Origin: an uncultured Rickettsiella sp.
Lineage (GTDB): Bacteria > Pseudomonadota > Gammaproteobacteria > Diplorickettsiales > Diplorickettsiaceae
DNA length: 64,000 bases
NCBI GenBank assembly: GCA_947058615.1
Contig: CAMSHF010000002.1
Coordinates: forward strand, 124,001 to 188,000
Direction of reading: 5' to 3'
How positions within the stretch are numbered: position 1 is the first letter of the stretch; every line of letters starts with the position of its first letter. Below are positions 1-13,379 of the stretch, piece by piece. Both the position numbers and the translations under genes were made by a program. Below the pieces are notes generated by a model that was given only the letters and a program-made list of their open reading frames with translations, did not search any database and had not been told where the DNA came from.

Positions 1-5859
<5,859 letters not shown>

Positions 5860-5904
5860 CTAAAGTTTACCTAGTTAGAGAACAGAAATAAATAAAGAAA
5901 AACC

Positions 5905-5956
5905 GTGCCCATATTTGGGGCTATAGACAACAAATGCCCAGTATAAACCTGAGCAT
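5905..5956 (-). promoter_or_regulatory. Hairpins in the rplL-rpoB spacer (possible attenuator or processing site)
   Basis: On the minus strand two short stem-loops follow one another: GCTCAG/CTGGGC (5949-5954 with 5936-5941) and GCCC/GGGC (5918-5921 with 5907-5910); the second is followed within four bases by TTTTT. In E. coli the equivalent spacer holds an attenuator and an RNase III site that tune rpoBC against the ribosomal genes. The stems here are short, so this is only suggestive. Confidence 0.3.
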
Positions 5957-5979
5957 TCTTTTATTACTCCATAAGTTTA

Positions 5980-6363
5980 TTATTTCATTTCGCCTGTAGC
6001 ACCGGCTTCTTTAAGCTTAGTCATGAGCGCTTCAGCATCCGCTTTAGACAATCCTTCTTTAACAACTTTCGGCGCTGATTCAACTAAGTCTTTAGCTTCT
6101 TTTAAGCCAAGACCTGTTACTTCGCGTACTGCTTTAATCACGTTAATCTTATTAGCACCCACCTCTTTCAATATCACATCAAATTCGGTTTTTTCTTCAG
6201 CCGCTGCTGCCGCACCGGGTGCGGCTGCCACTGCAACGGTAGCGGCGGCGGCAGAAACACCAAATTTTTCTTCCATATTCTTAATAAGATCGACAATTTC
6301 CATGACGCTCATGTTAGAAATTGTATCTAATACCGCTTCTTTCGCTTTACCTTCTGCACTCAT
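5980..6363 (-). CDS. rplL: 50S ribosomal protein L7/L12
   Basis: Stalk protein that forms dimers on L10 and recruits translation factors to the ribosome. The 127-residue product has the expected layout: N-terminal dimerisation helices (about 1-35), an Ala-rich hinge (about 38-57) and the C-terminal factor-binding domain with [13 protein letters not shown] place the start at the ATG at 6363 ([11 protein letters not shown]), since GGAG lies 8 bases upstream; the GTG at 6372 overlaps that ribosome-binding site and is unlikely. It sits 45 bp after rplJ in the usual operon. Confidence 0.97.
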   Translation of the reverse strand: MSAEGKAKEAVLDTISNMSVMEIVDLIKNMEEKFGVSAAAATVAVAAAPGAAAAAEEKTEFDVILKEVGANKINVIKAVREVTGLGLKEAKDLVESAPKVVKEGLSKADAEALMTKLKEAGATGEMK

Positions 6364-6408
6364 AGTTATCACTCCAAAAAATAAAAATTCTAATTATTGA
6401 CCTATTCA

Positions 6409-6939
6409 TTACGCGGTGGCTTGCTGCTTATCACGCACAGCAGCTAATATGCGTACCAATTTGGTATGTGGTTCCACCAGTGTACGCACTAACTTAGTTA
6501 TTGGTGCTTTCATAACCGCCATCAATGTTGCAATGGCTTCATCTCGGGTTGGAAGATTTGCTAGCTTTTCGAGTTCATTCGTCGCCAATAACTGACCATC
6601 AAAGGCAATCGCCTTTACAACCAATTTTTCATTTTGCTTGACAAAGGTTCGAATTAGCCGGGCTGCTGCACCAGGTTCGTGCTGGGAAAATGCTAAAAGT
6701 AAGGGGCCTATGAGTGTATCTTGTAAACACGCAAAACCCGTACCTTCTAAAGCACGCCGCGCCAGGGTATTACGCACAACACGTATATACACCCCTCCGC
6801 TACGCGCTTGTAAACGCAATTGACTCATTTCCTCTACGCTCAAACCACGATATTCGGCAGTCACTGCCGATAACGCACTTTTTGCAACCTCTCCAACTTC
6901 CGCAACAATGGCCTGTTTATCTTTAAGTCTTAATGTCAC
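6409..6939 (-). CDS. rplJ: 50S ribosomal protein L10
   Basis: Stalk base protein that binds 23S rRNA and anchors L7/L12; in many bacteria the L10-L12 complex represses its own mRNA leader. The product is about 176 residues with the conserved KQAIVAEV...[13 protein letters not shown] and PGAAARL motifs. The start is set at the GTG at 6939, which has AGGAG 9 bases upstream; the in-frame ATG at 6966 has no ribosome-binding site. The C terminus carries two short similar segments, TKLVRTL and TKLVRIL, 11 residues apart. It is preceded by a structured 260-bp leader. Confidence 0.96.
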   Translation of the reverse strand: MTLRLKDKQAIVAEVGEVAKSALSAVTAEYRGLSVEEMSQLRLQARSGGVYIRVVRNTLARRALEGTGFACLQDTLIGPLLLAFSQHEPGAAARLIRTFVKQNEKLVVKAIAFDGQLLATNELEKLANLPTRDEAIATLMAVMKAPITKLVRTLVEPHTKLVRILAAVRDKQQATA

Positions 6940-6966
6940 GTTGGTTTTCTCCTCTATATTATTCAA

Positions 6967-7225
6967 CCATTATCTGATGGCTGAAGCCTCGGTGGCCGTA
7001 AGGTTCACCGTCTGCGTAGGTAAAATTAAGCGTTGAATTAGTCAAAAAATATTTATTTTTCTCTTAATGGTAATAACGCACCTACGGTCTCCGACAGTTA
7101 GAGGGTGAGGCCCTTTAACTGCGAATTCATTCCCACTGACTTATAAATCGATCAGGGGGTAGCTTTTCTATCGTAAATACAAATAATAGTCAAGCTGCAA
7201 CTACGCATTTTCTGCAGTTCTTTAT
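6967..7225 (-). promoter_or_regulatory. rplJ leader (putative L10-type autoregulatory leader)
   Basis: This 259-bp spacer between rplA and rplJ has no ORF but is rich in complementary segments on the minus strand. ACCGTAGGTGCG (near 7078-7090) can pair with CCTACG (7014-7019), and a GGGCCTCACCC-type segment lies upstream of it. The position matches the L10 leader to which the L10-L12 complex binds in other gammaproteobacteria. The role is inferred from position and base pairing; a covariance search was not possible. Confidence 0.5.
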
Positions 7226-7924
7226 TTAACTTGCTTCTAACGACCCTAAATTAATTAATAACCCCGGGCCCATCGTGCTAGAAAGAGTGAGTTTCTTTAA
7301 ATAAGCCCCTTTAGCCGTAACAGGTTTGGCTTTTTTAACCGCTCCTAATAACACGACTAAATTTTGAAGTAATTGTTGGGGTTCAAAGCTCAATTTACCA
7401 ATCGTACAGTGGACTATCCCACCCTTGTCCGTACGATACTGCACCTGACCCGATTTCGCATTGGCAACTGCTGTAGTAACATCCATAGTAACCGTGCCTA
7501 TTTTAGGGTTGGGCATTAAACCTCTTGGTCCTAATATCTGTCCCAGTTGACCGACTAGACGCATTGCATCGGGTGTCGCAATAAGCACATCAAAATCGAA
7601 ATTACCGGCTTTAATGCTTTCAGCCAAATCTTCAAAGCCTACGATATCCGCACCTGCTGTTTTTGCAGACTCCGCATTGGCCGCTTGAGCAAATACAGCA
7701 ACGCGCGTTGTTTTACCTATCCCATGTGGCAATACTACCGCACCTCGTACATTTTGATCCGACTTACGCGGGTCGACACCCAGACTGATGCTAACATCAA
7801 CACTTTGATTGAATTTAACCGGGAATTCCTTAAGCAGGTTAATCGCCTCTAGTACTGTATAGGTCGTCTTATCAGGAAGTAGCTTTTCTTTAATCAAACG
7901 GAAACGTTTACTTAGCTTAGCCAT
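7226..7924 (-). CDS. rplA: 50S ribosomal protein L1
   Basis: L1-stalk protein that binds 23S rRNA and helps release tRNA from the E site; in many bacteria it also represses rplKA translation. It is full length at 232 residues. Conserved segments include [21 protein letters not shown], the [14 protein letters not shown] loop and the C-terminal [16 protein letters not shown]. The ATG directly abuts the TAA of rplK, so the pair is probably translationally coupled. Confidence 0.98.
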   Translation of the reverse strand: MAKLSKRFRLIKEKLLPDKTTYTVLEAINLLKEFPVKFNQSVDVSISLGVDPRKSDQNVRGAVVLPHGIGKTTRVAVFAQAANAESAKTAGADIVGFEDLAESIKAGNFDFDVLIATPDAMRLVGQLGQILGPRGLMPNPKIGTVTMDVTTAVANAKSGQVQYRTDKGGIVHCTIGKLSFEPQQLLQNLVVLLGAVKKAKPVTAKGAYLKKLTLSSTMGPGLLINLGSLEAS

Positions 7925-8359
7925 TTATACCTCCCCCTCAATTTCAATACCCATATTACGCGCCGTACCGGCTATCGTACGCATTGCTGCCTCTAAATCA
8001 GCTGCGGTAAGATCAGGCATTTTCGTGGTTGCAATCTCAGCAAGTTGCTTACGAGTAAGCTTGCCTACTTTATTCTTGTTAGGAATACTACTTCCTTTCT
8101 CGATCCCTGCTGCCTTCATAATTAAAAAGGAAGCGGGTGGGGTTTTAATAATAAATGTGAAACTACGATCGGTATAGACTGTAATTACTACAGGCATTGG
8201 CATACCTTTTTCAACATTTTGCGTATGTGCATTAAAAGCTTTGCAAAATTCCATAATGTTCACACCTTGTTGTCCCAAAGCAGGACCAATAGGTGGCGCA
8301 GGATTAGCCTCGCCGGCTTTAACCTGTAACTTCACATAAGCTTGTATTTTTTTCGCCAT
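7925..8359 (-). CDS. rplK: 50S ribosomal protein L11
   Basis: GTPase-centre protein that binds 23S rRNA and is needed for RelA activation during the stringent response. The 144-residue product has the N-terminal [20 protein letters not shown] proline-rich motif and the C-terminal RNA-binding domain ending [17 protein letters not shown] lies 7 bases before the ATG. A 240-bp spacer separates it from nusG and contains a copy of the dispersed repeat described below. Confidence 0.98.
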   Translation of the reverse strand: MAKKIQAYVKLQVKAGEANPAPPIGPALGQQGVNIMEFCKAFNAHTQNVEKGMPMPVVITVYTDRSFTFIIKTPPASFLIMKAAGIEKGSSIPNKNKVGKLTRKQLAEIATTKMPDLTAADLEAAMRTIAGTARNMGIEIEGEV

Positions 8360-8381
8360 TTCTTTACCTCCGGGTACTAAC

Positions 8382-8512
8382 GCTTAATTTCAAATTAAGC
8401 TCCCCATTGACGTCAATACTCTTCGCACTTAAATTTTTGTCTGTACTGCCACTCAACCCGCAATCCTCATGTATTCCTATACACTTCGGTTGTTTAGCTT
8501 TGTTGCGCGCCA
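8382..8512 (-). repeat. Dispersed intergenic repeat, copy A (best-preserved copy seen)
   Basis: Read on the minus strand from 8512, the element starts GCGCAACAAAGCTAAACAAC, continues through ATACATGAGGATTGCGGG and GTGCGAAGAGTATTGACG, and ends at a perfect 9-bp inverted repeat (8382-8390 with 8392-8400). Related but diverged blocks in the same order are found at about 30350-30410, 45916-46024 and 50311-50412, all in spacers. Here it forms the upstream half of the rplK leader. Function unknown; it could be a miniature mobile element or an RNA-level element. Confidence 0.55.
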
Positions 8513-8600
8513 TCAAAAACTTAATTGCTATGCGTATTTATTTTTTCTATTCCCTTTTCCAGTTAAAATTAAAAAACTAAAAAAGGGCCCTACTAACGCA

Positions 8601-9242
8601 TCAAGCCTTTTTAACTTGACCAAATTCTAATTCGACTGGCGTGGAACGGCCAAAGATAACTACGGAAACACGCATACGATTTTTTTCATAGTTAACTTCT
8701 TCAACCTCACCATTAAAGTCAGCAAAAGGCCCATCGACAACACGTACCACTTCACCCACTTCAAATAAAACTTTAGGCCGAGGTTTATCAACACCCTCCT
8801 GCATACGCTGTAAAATCTTATTAACCTCTCGGCCACTAAGCGGTACCGGTTTATCACTTGTCCCACCAATAAATTTAATGACTCCCGGTGTCTTTTGAAC
8901 AAGATACCAACTGTCTTCATCCATATCCATTTCGACCAAAACATAACCTGGATAAAATTTACGTGCTGTTTTACGTTTACGACCTTGACGAATTTCAATG
9001 ACCTCTTCAGTTGGCACAATTATTTGGCCAAATTTTTCTGTTAAATTTTGTTGTTTAATCCGCTCATTTAAAGCATCTAAAACTTTGCGCTCATAACCTG
9101 ATCGAGCCTGTACAACATACCATTGCATCGATCCATGTATCGCTTTTTTTTCTATGGCCAACGACTTCTCATTAGCTGAGGCAGGATTGTTCGATGATTG
9201 CTTTGAAACATCGGAATGAAGTGCTGATTTTTTTTCTGTCAT
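8601..9242 (-). CDS. nusG: Transcription termination/antitermination factor NusG
   Basis: Elongation factor that binds the RNA polymerase clamp and links it to Rho or the ribosome. The NGN domain ([14 protein letters not shown]...[10 protein letters not shown]) and the C-terminal KOW domain ([21 protein letters not shown]) are both complete. The 213-residue product is about 35 residues longer than E. coli NusG because of a Ser/Lys/Asn-rich N-terminal extension (residues 1-38). The upstream ATG at 9242 has an AGAGGA ribosome-binding site; the internal Met39 (GSMQWYVV) has none, so the extension is probably real. It follows secE in the conserved order. Confidence 0.97.
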   Translation of the reverse strand: MTEKKSALHSDVSKQSSNNPASANEKSLAIEKKAIHGSMQWYVVQARSGYERKVLDALNERIKQQNLTEKFGQIIVPTEEVIEIRQGRKRKTARKFYPGYVLVEMDMDEDSWYLVQKTPGVIKFIGGTSDKPVPLSGREVNKILQRMQEGVDKPRPKVLFEVGEVVRVVDGPFADFNGEVEEVNYEKNRMRVSVVIFGRSTPVELEFGQVKKA

Positions 9243-9262
9243 ATGCTAACTATCCTCTTCAT

Positions 9263-9643
9263 TTACGCCGTTAAAAAAGCAACCGCCCATAATAAAAAGG
9301 TATCGATACCCCATAAAAATAAACCGGTTACAATAACCATCACCATAACAATCAACGTCGTGCGTACTGTTTCTTCCCGGGTTGGCCAGACTACTTTGCG
9401 CAACTCAGCACGCGAAGCTTGTGCAAATACCCAAAACCGCTTCCCCTGAGTGGTGAAAAAAAACAGTGAAACTAGCACAAGAGCCGTCATTATCCAGCCT
9501 ATCAATCGAATAGCAATGGCCTCATGAGAATAATAATTATTTGCATAAACCGCCGACAAGAGAACAAGTCCCATTGCTATCCAGAGCATTAAATCTCTTT
9601 TATTTCTATTAGATGTCTTGGTTTCAAGCTTTGTGTTTTTCAT
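9263..9643 (-). CDS. secE: Preprotein translocase subunit SecE
   Basis: Essential membrane subunit of the SecYEG channel. The 126-residue product has three predicted membrane segments: about 19-37 (LMLWIAMGLVLLSAVYA), about 47-63 (RLIGWIMTALVLVSLFF), and about 100-122. Between them lies the conserved amphipathic motif RAELRKVVWPTREETVRTT. This is the three-span gammaproteobacterial form. It is followed 20 bp later by nusG. Confidence 0.97.
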   Translation of the reverse strand: MKNTKLETKTSNRNKRDLMLWIAMGLVLLSAVYANNYYSHEAIAIRLIGWIMTALVLVSLFFFTTQGKRFWVFAQASRAELRKVVWPTREETVRTTLIVMVMVIVTGLFLWGIDTFLLWAVAFLTA

Positions 9644-9759
9644 TTCACCTTCTATCTATATCATTTCGGAAAATGAGCTATTTGGTTCGCTCTCGGCTCA
9701 CCTTTTTTATGCTTAATACCTTTTACTTAACACTTAACTAACATCATCAAATCTAGATT

Positions 9760-9835
9760 TGGCAGGCCAGGAGGGAATCGAACCCCCAACCTGCGGTTTT
9801 GGAGACCGCCGCTCTGCCAATTGAGCTACTGGCCT
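9760..9835 (-). tRNA. tRNA-Trp (anticodon CCA)
   Basis: The 76-nt minus-strand sequence folds as a cloverleaf with the 7-bp acceptor stem AGGCCAG/CTGGCCT, anticodon loop CTCCAAA, T-loop GTTCGATTC and an encoded CCA end. It is the last of four tRNAs ahead of secE. In many relatives tuf lies between the Thr and Trp genes; here only 22 bp separate them. Confidence 0.97.
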
Positions 9836-9857
9836 AAATCACACTCACATATCGTCT

Positions 9858-9933
<76 letters not shown>

Positions 9934-9946
9934 TGTATATTTTCTC

Positions 9947-10021
9947 TGGAGCGGGTGATGGGAATCGAACCCACATAGCCAGCTTGGAAGGCTGGAATTC
10001 TAACCATTGAACTACACCCGC
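9947..10021 (-). tRNA. tRNA-Gly (anticodon TCC)
   Basis: A minus-strand cloverleaf with acceptor GCGGGTG/CACCCGC, anticodon stem CCAGC/GCTGG around loop CTTCCAA, and an encoded CCA. It is second in the cluster. Confidence 0.97.
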
Positions 10022-10051
10022 AATACGCTCGTATTTACATCTACAAATAAG

Positions 10052-10136
<85 letters not shown>

Positions 10137-10153
10137 TCAAAAATTGATGGGCT

Positions 10154-10182
10154 ATTTTGCGAAAGTCAAGCCTGGATGTCAA
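10154..10182 (-). promoter_or_regulatory. Sigma-70 promoter of the Tyr-Gly-Thr-Trp tRNA cluster
   Basis: On the minus strand a perfect TTGACA (10182-10177) is followed after 17 bases by CAAAAT (10159-10154) and then a GC-rich discriminator (AGCCCATC). This is the layout of stringently controlled stable-RNA promoters. It ends about 18 bp before tRNA-Tyr. Confidence 0.65.
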
Positions 10183-10240
10183 CCACTATTCTTACTACAA
10201 TACATAAATATTTTTTGTAGGTTATTATTTTATTCTTCAA

Positions 10241-10831
10241 ATGAACATTTATTCCGCCGCCGTAACATTTTTTTTAGTCATGGATCCGCTTGGTAATATC
10301 CCGGTTTTTTTATCATTACTTAAACAAGTCGACCCCAAAAGACGCACTAAAATAATTTTGCGTGAAAGTTTAATTGCATTTGCTATCTTGACGCTTTTTT
10401 TATTTTGCGGAAAACCCATCTTAGACAGCTTACATATCAGTCAAGAGGCTTTAGGCATTACAGGCGGGATTATTTTATTCCTTATTGCGATCAAAATGTT
10501 ATTTCCTATGGAACAAAATAGATCAATTGAGCAAACTCACGGTGAGCCTTTTATTGTTCCTATGGCGATGCCTTTGCTCGCAGGACCGTCTTCTATAGCT
10601 ACCGTCATTTTATTTGCGAGTCAAGCGCCTCATCAAATGGGTGAATGGTTTACCGCTTTAGCAGCCGCTTCGTTAATAGCCACATTATTGCTTTTGATTG
10701 CAGTCCCTTTACAAAAATTATTAGGTGTCAAAGTCATTGCGGCGTTAGAGCGTTTAATGGGAATGATACTCACTACAATTGCCGTGCAAATGTTCTTAAC
10801 TGGATTGGGTGCCTATCTTAGCCAAACTTAA
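10241..10831 (+). CDS. MarC/YhgN family (UPF0056) inner membrane protein
   Basis: A 196-residue integral membrane protein with six hydrophobic segments. It carries the family hallmark FFLVMDPLGNIPVFLSLL at the N terminus and PFIVPMAMPLLAGPSSIATVI in the middle, typical of the MarC/YhgN family. The biochemical function of the family is not settled; an antibiotic-resistance role once proposed for MarC was not upheld. It is divergent from the tRNA cluster and convergent with the aminotransferase gene. Confidence 0.85.
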   Translation: MNIYSAAVTFFLVMDPLGNIPVFLSLLKQVDPKRRTKIILRESLIAFAILTLFLFCGKPILDSLHISQEALGITGGIILFLIAIKMLFPMEQNRSIEQTHGEPFIVPMAMPLLAGPSSIATVILFASQAPHQMGEWFTALAAASLIATLLLLIAVPLQKLLGVKVIAALERLMGMILTTIAVQMFLTGLGAYLSQT

Positions 10832-10853
10832 ATTAAAATACATAAGCGGCTAA

Positions 10854-12128
10854 TCAATAATTTCTGTTGCCTGAAGTATTCACTTGCAATACTTTTTTTA
10901 ATAGGATTAATGCTTCATCCAATTGCTGTTTACTTATCACTAACGGGGGAGCCAAGCGAATAACCGTATCATGCGTTTCGTAGCTTAATAAACCGTGCTC
11001 TAGTAACTGCAAAACAATCTCTCGCCCCTTTGCATAATGTGAATCCAATTCTATGCCAATAAATAATCCTTTACCGCGAACTTCTTTAATCAAAGGGGAT
11101 GAAATCTTTAATAGATTCTGATGTAAATATTCACCGAGTTCTTCTGAACGCTCGATCAATTTCTCATCAAACAGTATCTCTAAAGCTTCTAGCCCAACTG
11201 TTGCCGCTAAAGGATTTCCGCCAAAAGTACTACCGTGATCACCGGGAGTAAAAACACCCATCACTTCACGACGACTTAAAAATAAAGAAACTGCTAACAA
11301 ACCACCACCGAGCGCTTTACCTAAAATCAATCCATCTGGCTTAACACCCTCATGGTCACAAGCCAGAAATCGGCCTGTTCTACCCAAGCCTGTCTGTATT
11401 TCGTCCAAAATAAGTAAAACATTATTTTTTTGGCAAATTTTTTCAACTGCTCGTAAATAACCATTGGGGGGCACAACAATACCTCGTTCTCCTTGAATCG
11501 GCTCTACTAAAAAGGCTGCCGTGTTAGAGGTTATCGCTGCAGATAATGCGGCTGGATCACCATATTCTATCATTTTAAACCCCGGTGCAAAAGGACCAAA
11601 ACCAAATTGATATTGAAGCTTTGAAGACATACCCACCACGGTCGTCGTACGACCATGAAAATTACCTCGACAAACAATAATCTCAGCTTGATTACATGCT
11701 ACTTTCTTAACCGTATAAGCCCATTTTCTAGCGGCTTTAATGGCTGTTTCTACGGCTTCAGCACCCGTATTCATGGGTAAAGCACATTCCATCTGAGTCA
11801 AATCGCACACTTTCTTTAAAAAAAAGCCCAATCTATCACTATAAAATGCACGAGAACAAATGGATAACCGTTGCGCTTGTTGCGTTAAGAGATTCACTAA
11901 ACGAGGATGGCTATGCCCGTGACTCACCGCCGAATAAGCACTCATCATATCGATATAACGCTTACCTGAAGTATCCCAAAGTTCAGCGCCTAAACCACGA
12001 CTAAGCACCACAGGCAAAGGATCGTAAATGGCCGCACCATAGTGTTTTTCAAGCTCGATAGGGTTATGGAGTTTAAAGTCATTAGAAAAAGTGGACTGTT
12101 GATCGCCGATAACACTTTGCTTACTCAT
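10854..12128 (-). CDS. rocD: Ornithine aminotransferase (ornithine-oxo-acid transaminase)
   Basis: A PLP-dependent class III aminotransferase of 424 residues. The cofactor site is seen as LILDEIQTGLGRTGR followed by the lysine in LILGKALGGG; the substrate and phosphate loop STFGGNPLAA follows. The gene starts 5 bp after the arginase gene. That pairing argues for ornithine as substrate (ornithine plus 2-oxoglutarate to glutamate-5-semialdehyde) rather than acetylornithine. Together the two genes form the arginase route from arginine to glutamate. Acetylornithine transaminase is the main alternative. Confidence 0.82.
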   Translation of the reverse strand: MSKQSVIGDQQSTFSNDFKLHNPIELEKHYGAAIYDPLPVVLSRGLGAELWDTSGKRYIDMMSAYSAVSHGHSHPRLVNLLTQQAQRLSICSRAFYSDRLGFFLKKVCDLTQMECALPMNTGAEAVETAIKAARKWAYTVKKVACNQAEIIVCRGNFHGRTTTVVGMSSKLQYQFGFGPFAPGFKMIEYGDPAALSAAITSNTAAFLVEPIQGERGIVVPPNGYLRAVEKICQKNNVLLILDEIQTGLGRTGRFLACDHEGVKPDGLILGKALGGGLLAVSLFLSRREVMGVFTPGDHGSTFGGNPLAATVGLEALEILFDEKLIERSEELGEYLHQNLLKISSPLIKEVRGKGLFIGIELDSHYAKGREIVLQLLEHGLLSYETHDTVIRLAPPLVISKQQLDEALILLKKVLQVNTSGNRNY

Positions 12129-12133
12129 TTAGT

Positions 12134-13021
12134 TTAAACTCCAAAAATACTCAGCAATATCTTTTGAATTAATCTTTCCGTTTTTTGTTGCTTGTCATGA
12201 TAAGGGTTGTACTCAACCACTTCAACTCCAATCAGTGATGATTCTTGACGTAATTGAGTCAATACTCGACATAAACTTTCTCCAGAAATACCATTGGCTT
12301 CTGGCACACCCACACCCGGTGCATCAAAAGGATCAATCCCATCTAAATCCAAGCTGATACCCCATCGAACACTTTTTTCTTTAATGTAAGCAAGCGCTTC
12401 AGAAAATACTGCGTCTAGACCCTTTTTTTCAATCTCCTCCATATTGTAAATACGCACGCCTAAATGTTGTAATAATTTCTCTTCTTCCATTTCAAAACTG
12501 CGAATGCCAATTAAAACTAAACGCCTTGGATCTATTTTAGGATGCGATATTCCGATATGGGCAAGTGATGTATCACCATAGCCTAAGAGACTGGCTAATG
12601 GCATACCATGGATATTACCTGTAAAGGTGGTTTCGAAGGTATGACTATCCATATGGGCATCGATCCAAATCAATCCTAATTCATTAAGTTGTTGTTGTTT
12701 TGCGAGTGCGGAAGCAACTCCACTCCAAGTCCCTATCGCACAAGAATGATCACCCCCCAATACAGCAAAACGCTTATACTGCTGAGCCAGATCCTGGGTG
12801 ATGTTAGCCAGTTCAGTGTTTAACTCCACTACGCGTTCCAAACAATTCTCTTTAGAACCACTACGCGGAACTAACATGGCTTGCCAATGACTGTGTAACT
12901 GTTGATCAAAAAGCCGTTTTTCTAAAAGATGATGTTGTAATTGTAACGGGCCTTGTGCACAACCGGGATCATTAGCGGCAATACCGGATGCATAACCAAT
13001 TAAGGGTAATGAAGTGATCAT
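12134..13021 (-). CDS. rocF: Arginase
   Basis: A ureohydrolase-fold enzyme of 295 residues that splits arginine into ornithine and urea using a dinuclear Mn centre. All metal-binding motifs are present in order: GGDHS, DAHMDSH and SLDLDGIDP. The substrate-loop context (GNIHGMPLASLLG and VPEANGISG) fits arginase rather than agmatinase. It is the first gene of a two-gene operon with ornithine aminotransferase. No urease is in the window, so urea is presumably waste or serves another purpose. Confidence 0.9.
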   Translation of the reverse strand: MITSLPLIGYASGIAANDPGCAQGPLQLQHHLLEKRLFDQQLHSHWQAMLVPRSGSKENCLERVVELNTELANITQDLAQQYKRFAVLGGDHSCAIGTWSGVASALAKQQQLNELGLIWIDAHMDSHTFETTFTGNIHGMPLASLLGYGDTSLAHIGISHPKIDPRRLVLIGIRSFEMEEEKLLQHLGVRIYNMEEIEKKGLDAVFSEALAYIKEKSVRWGISLDLDGIDPFDAPGVGVPEANGISGESLCRVLTQLRQESSLIGVEVVEYNPYHDKQQKTERLIQKILLSIFGV

Positions 13022-13379
13022 GTTAGTAATTTTTGTAGTAATGACATACTAATTCTTGACTAACATTAAAAAATGAGGCCTGTAGAGTGTGTAAGTCACT
13101 GTTAGTTACAAATAGGCTTCCCTATTAGCAAGTTTATAACTTACTCTATGATTTTTAGCAATAAAGATTTGTCTAAATTTATACAAAAACTGGTTTATGA
13201 GACTTCTATGTGAATTCCTTAGCAGCATTGATAAATGCTTAAATAAGCTCCCTCAAGTTGCTTGTGCTTTATCTCAATTCATCATTTTTATGTAAGTCCA
13301 GTTTTTAAAAAAAATGAATCACTGAAGTTTCTCATAAACGATACTTGATATATCCGAAAAGACGACTAACAATAGATCT
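13022..13379. other. 358-bp divergent spacer (rocF / antiporter) with interspersed inverted repeats
   Basis: No credible ORF. The spacer should hold both divergent promoters. Two short segments recur in inverted orientation: aaaaactgg (13185-13193) with ccagttttt (13298-13306), and gtttatgagacttc (13193-13206) with gaagtttctcataaac (13324-13339, one base longer). These may be remnants of a small mobile element or a regulatory structure. Confidence 0.4.

Noticed and set aside
6023-6400. Plus-strand ORF of 125 residues antisense to rplL
   Set aside because: It is the reverse frame of the Ala-rich rplL gene, has no homology signature and no promoter context; a shadow ORF.
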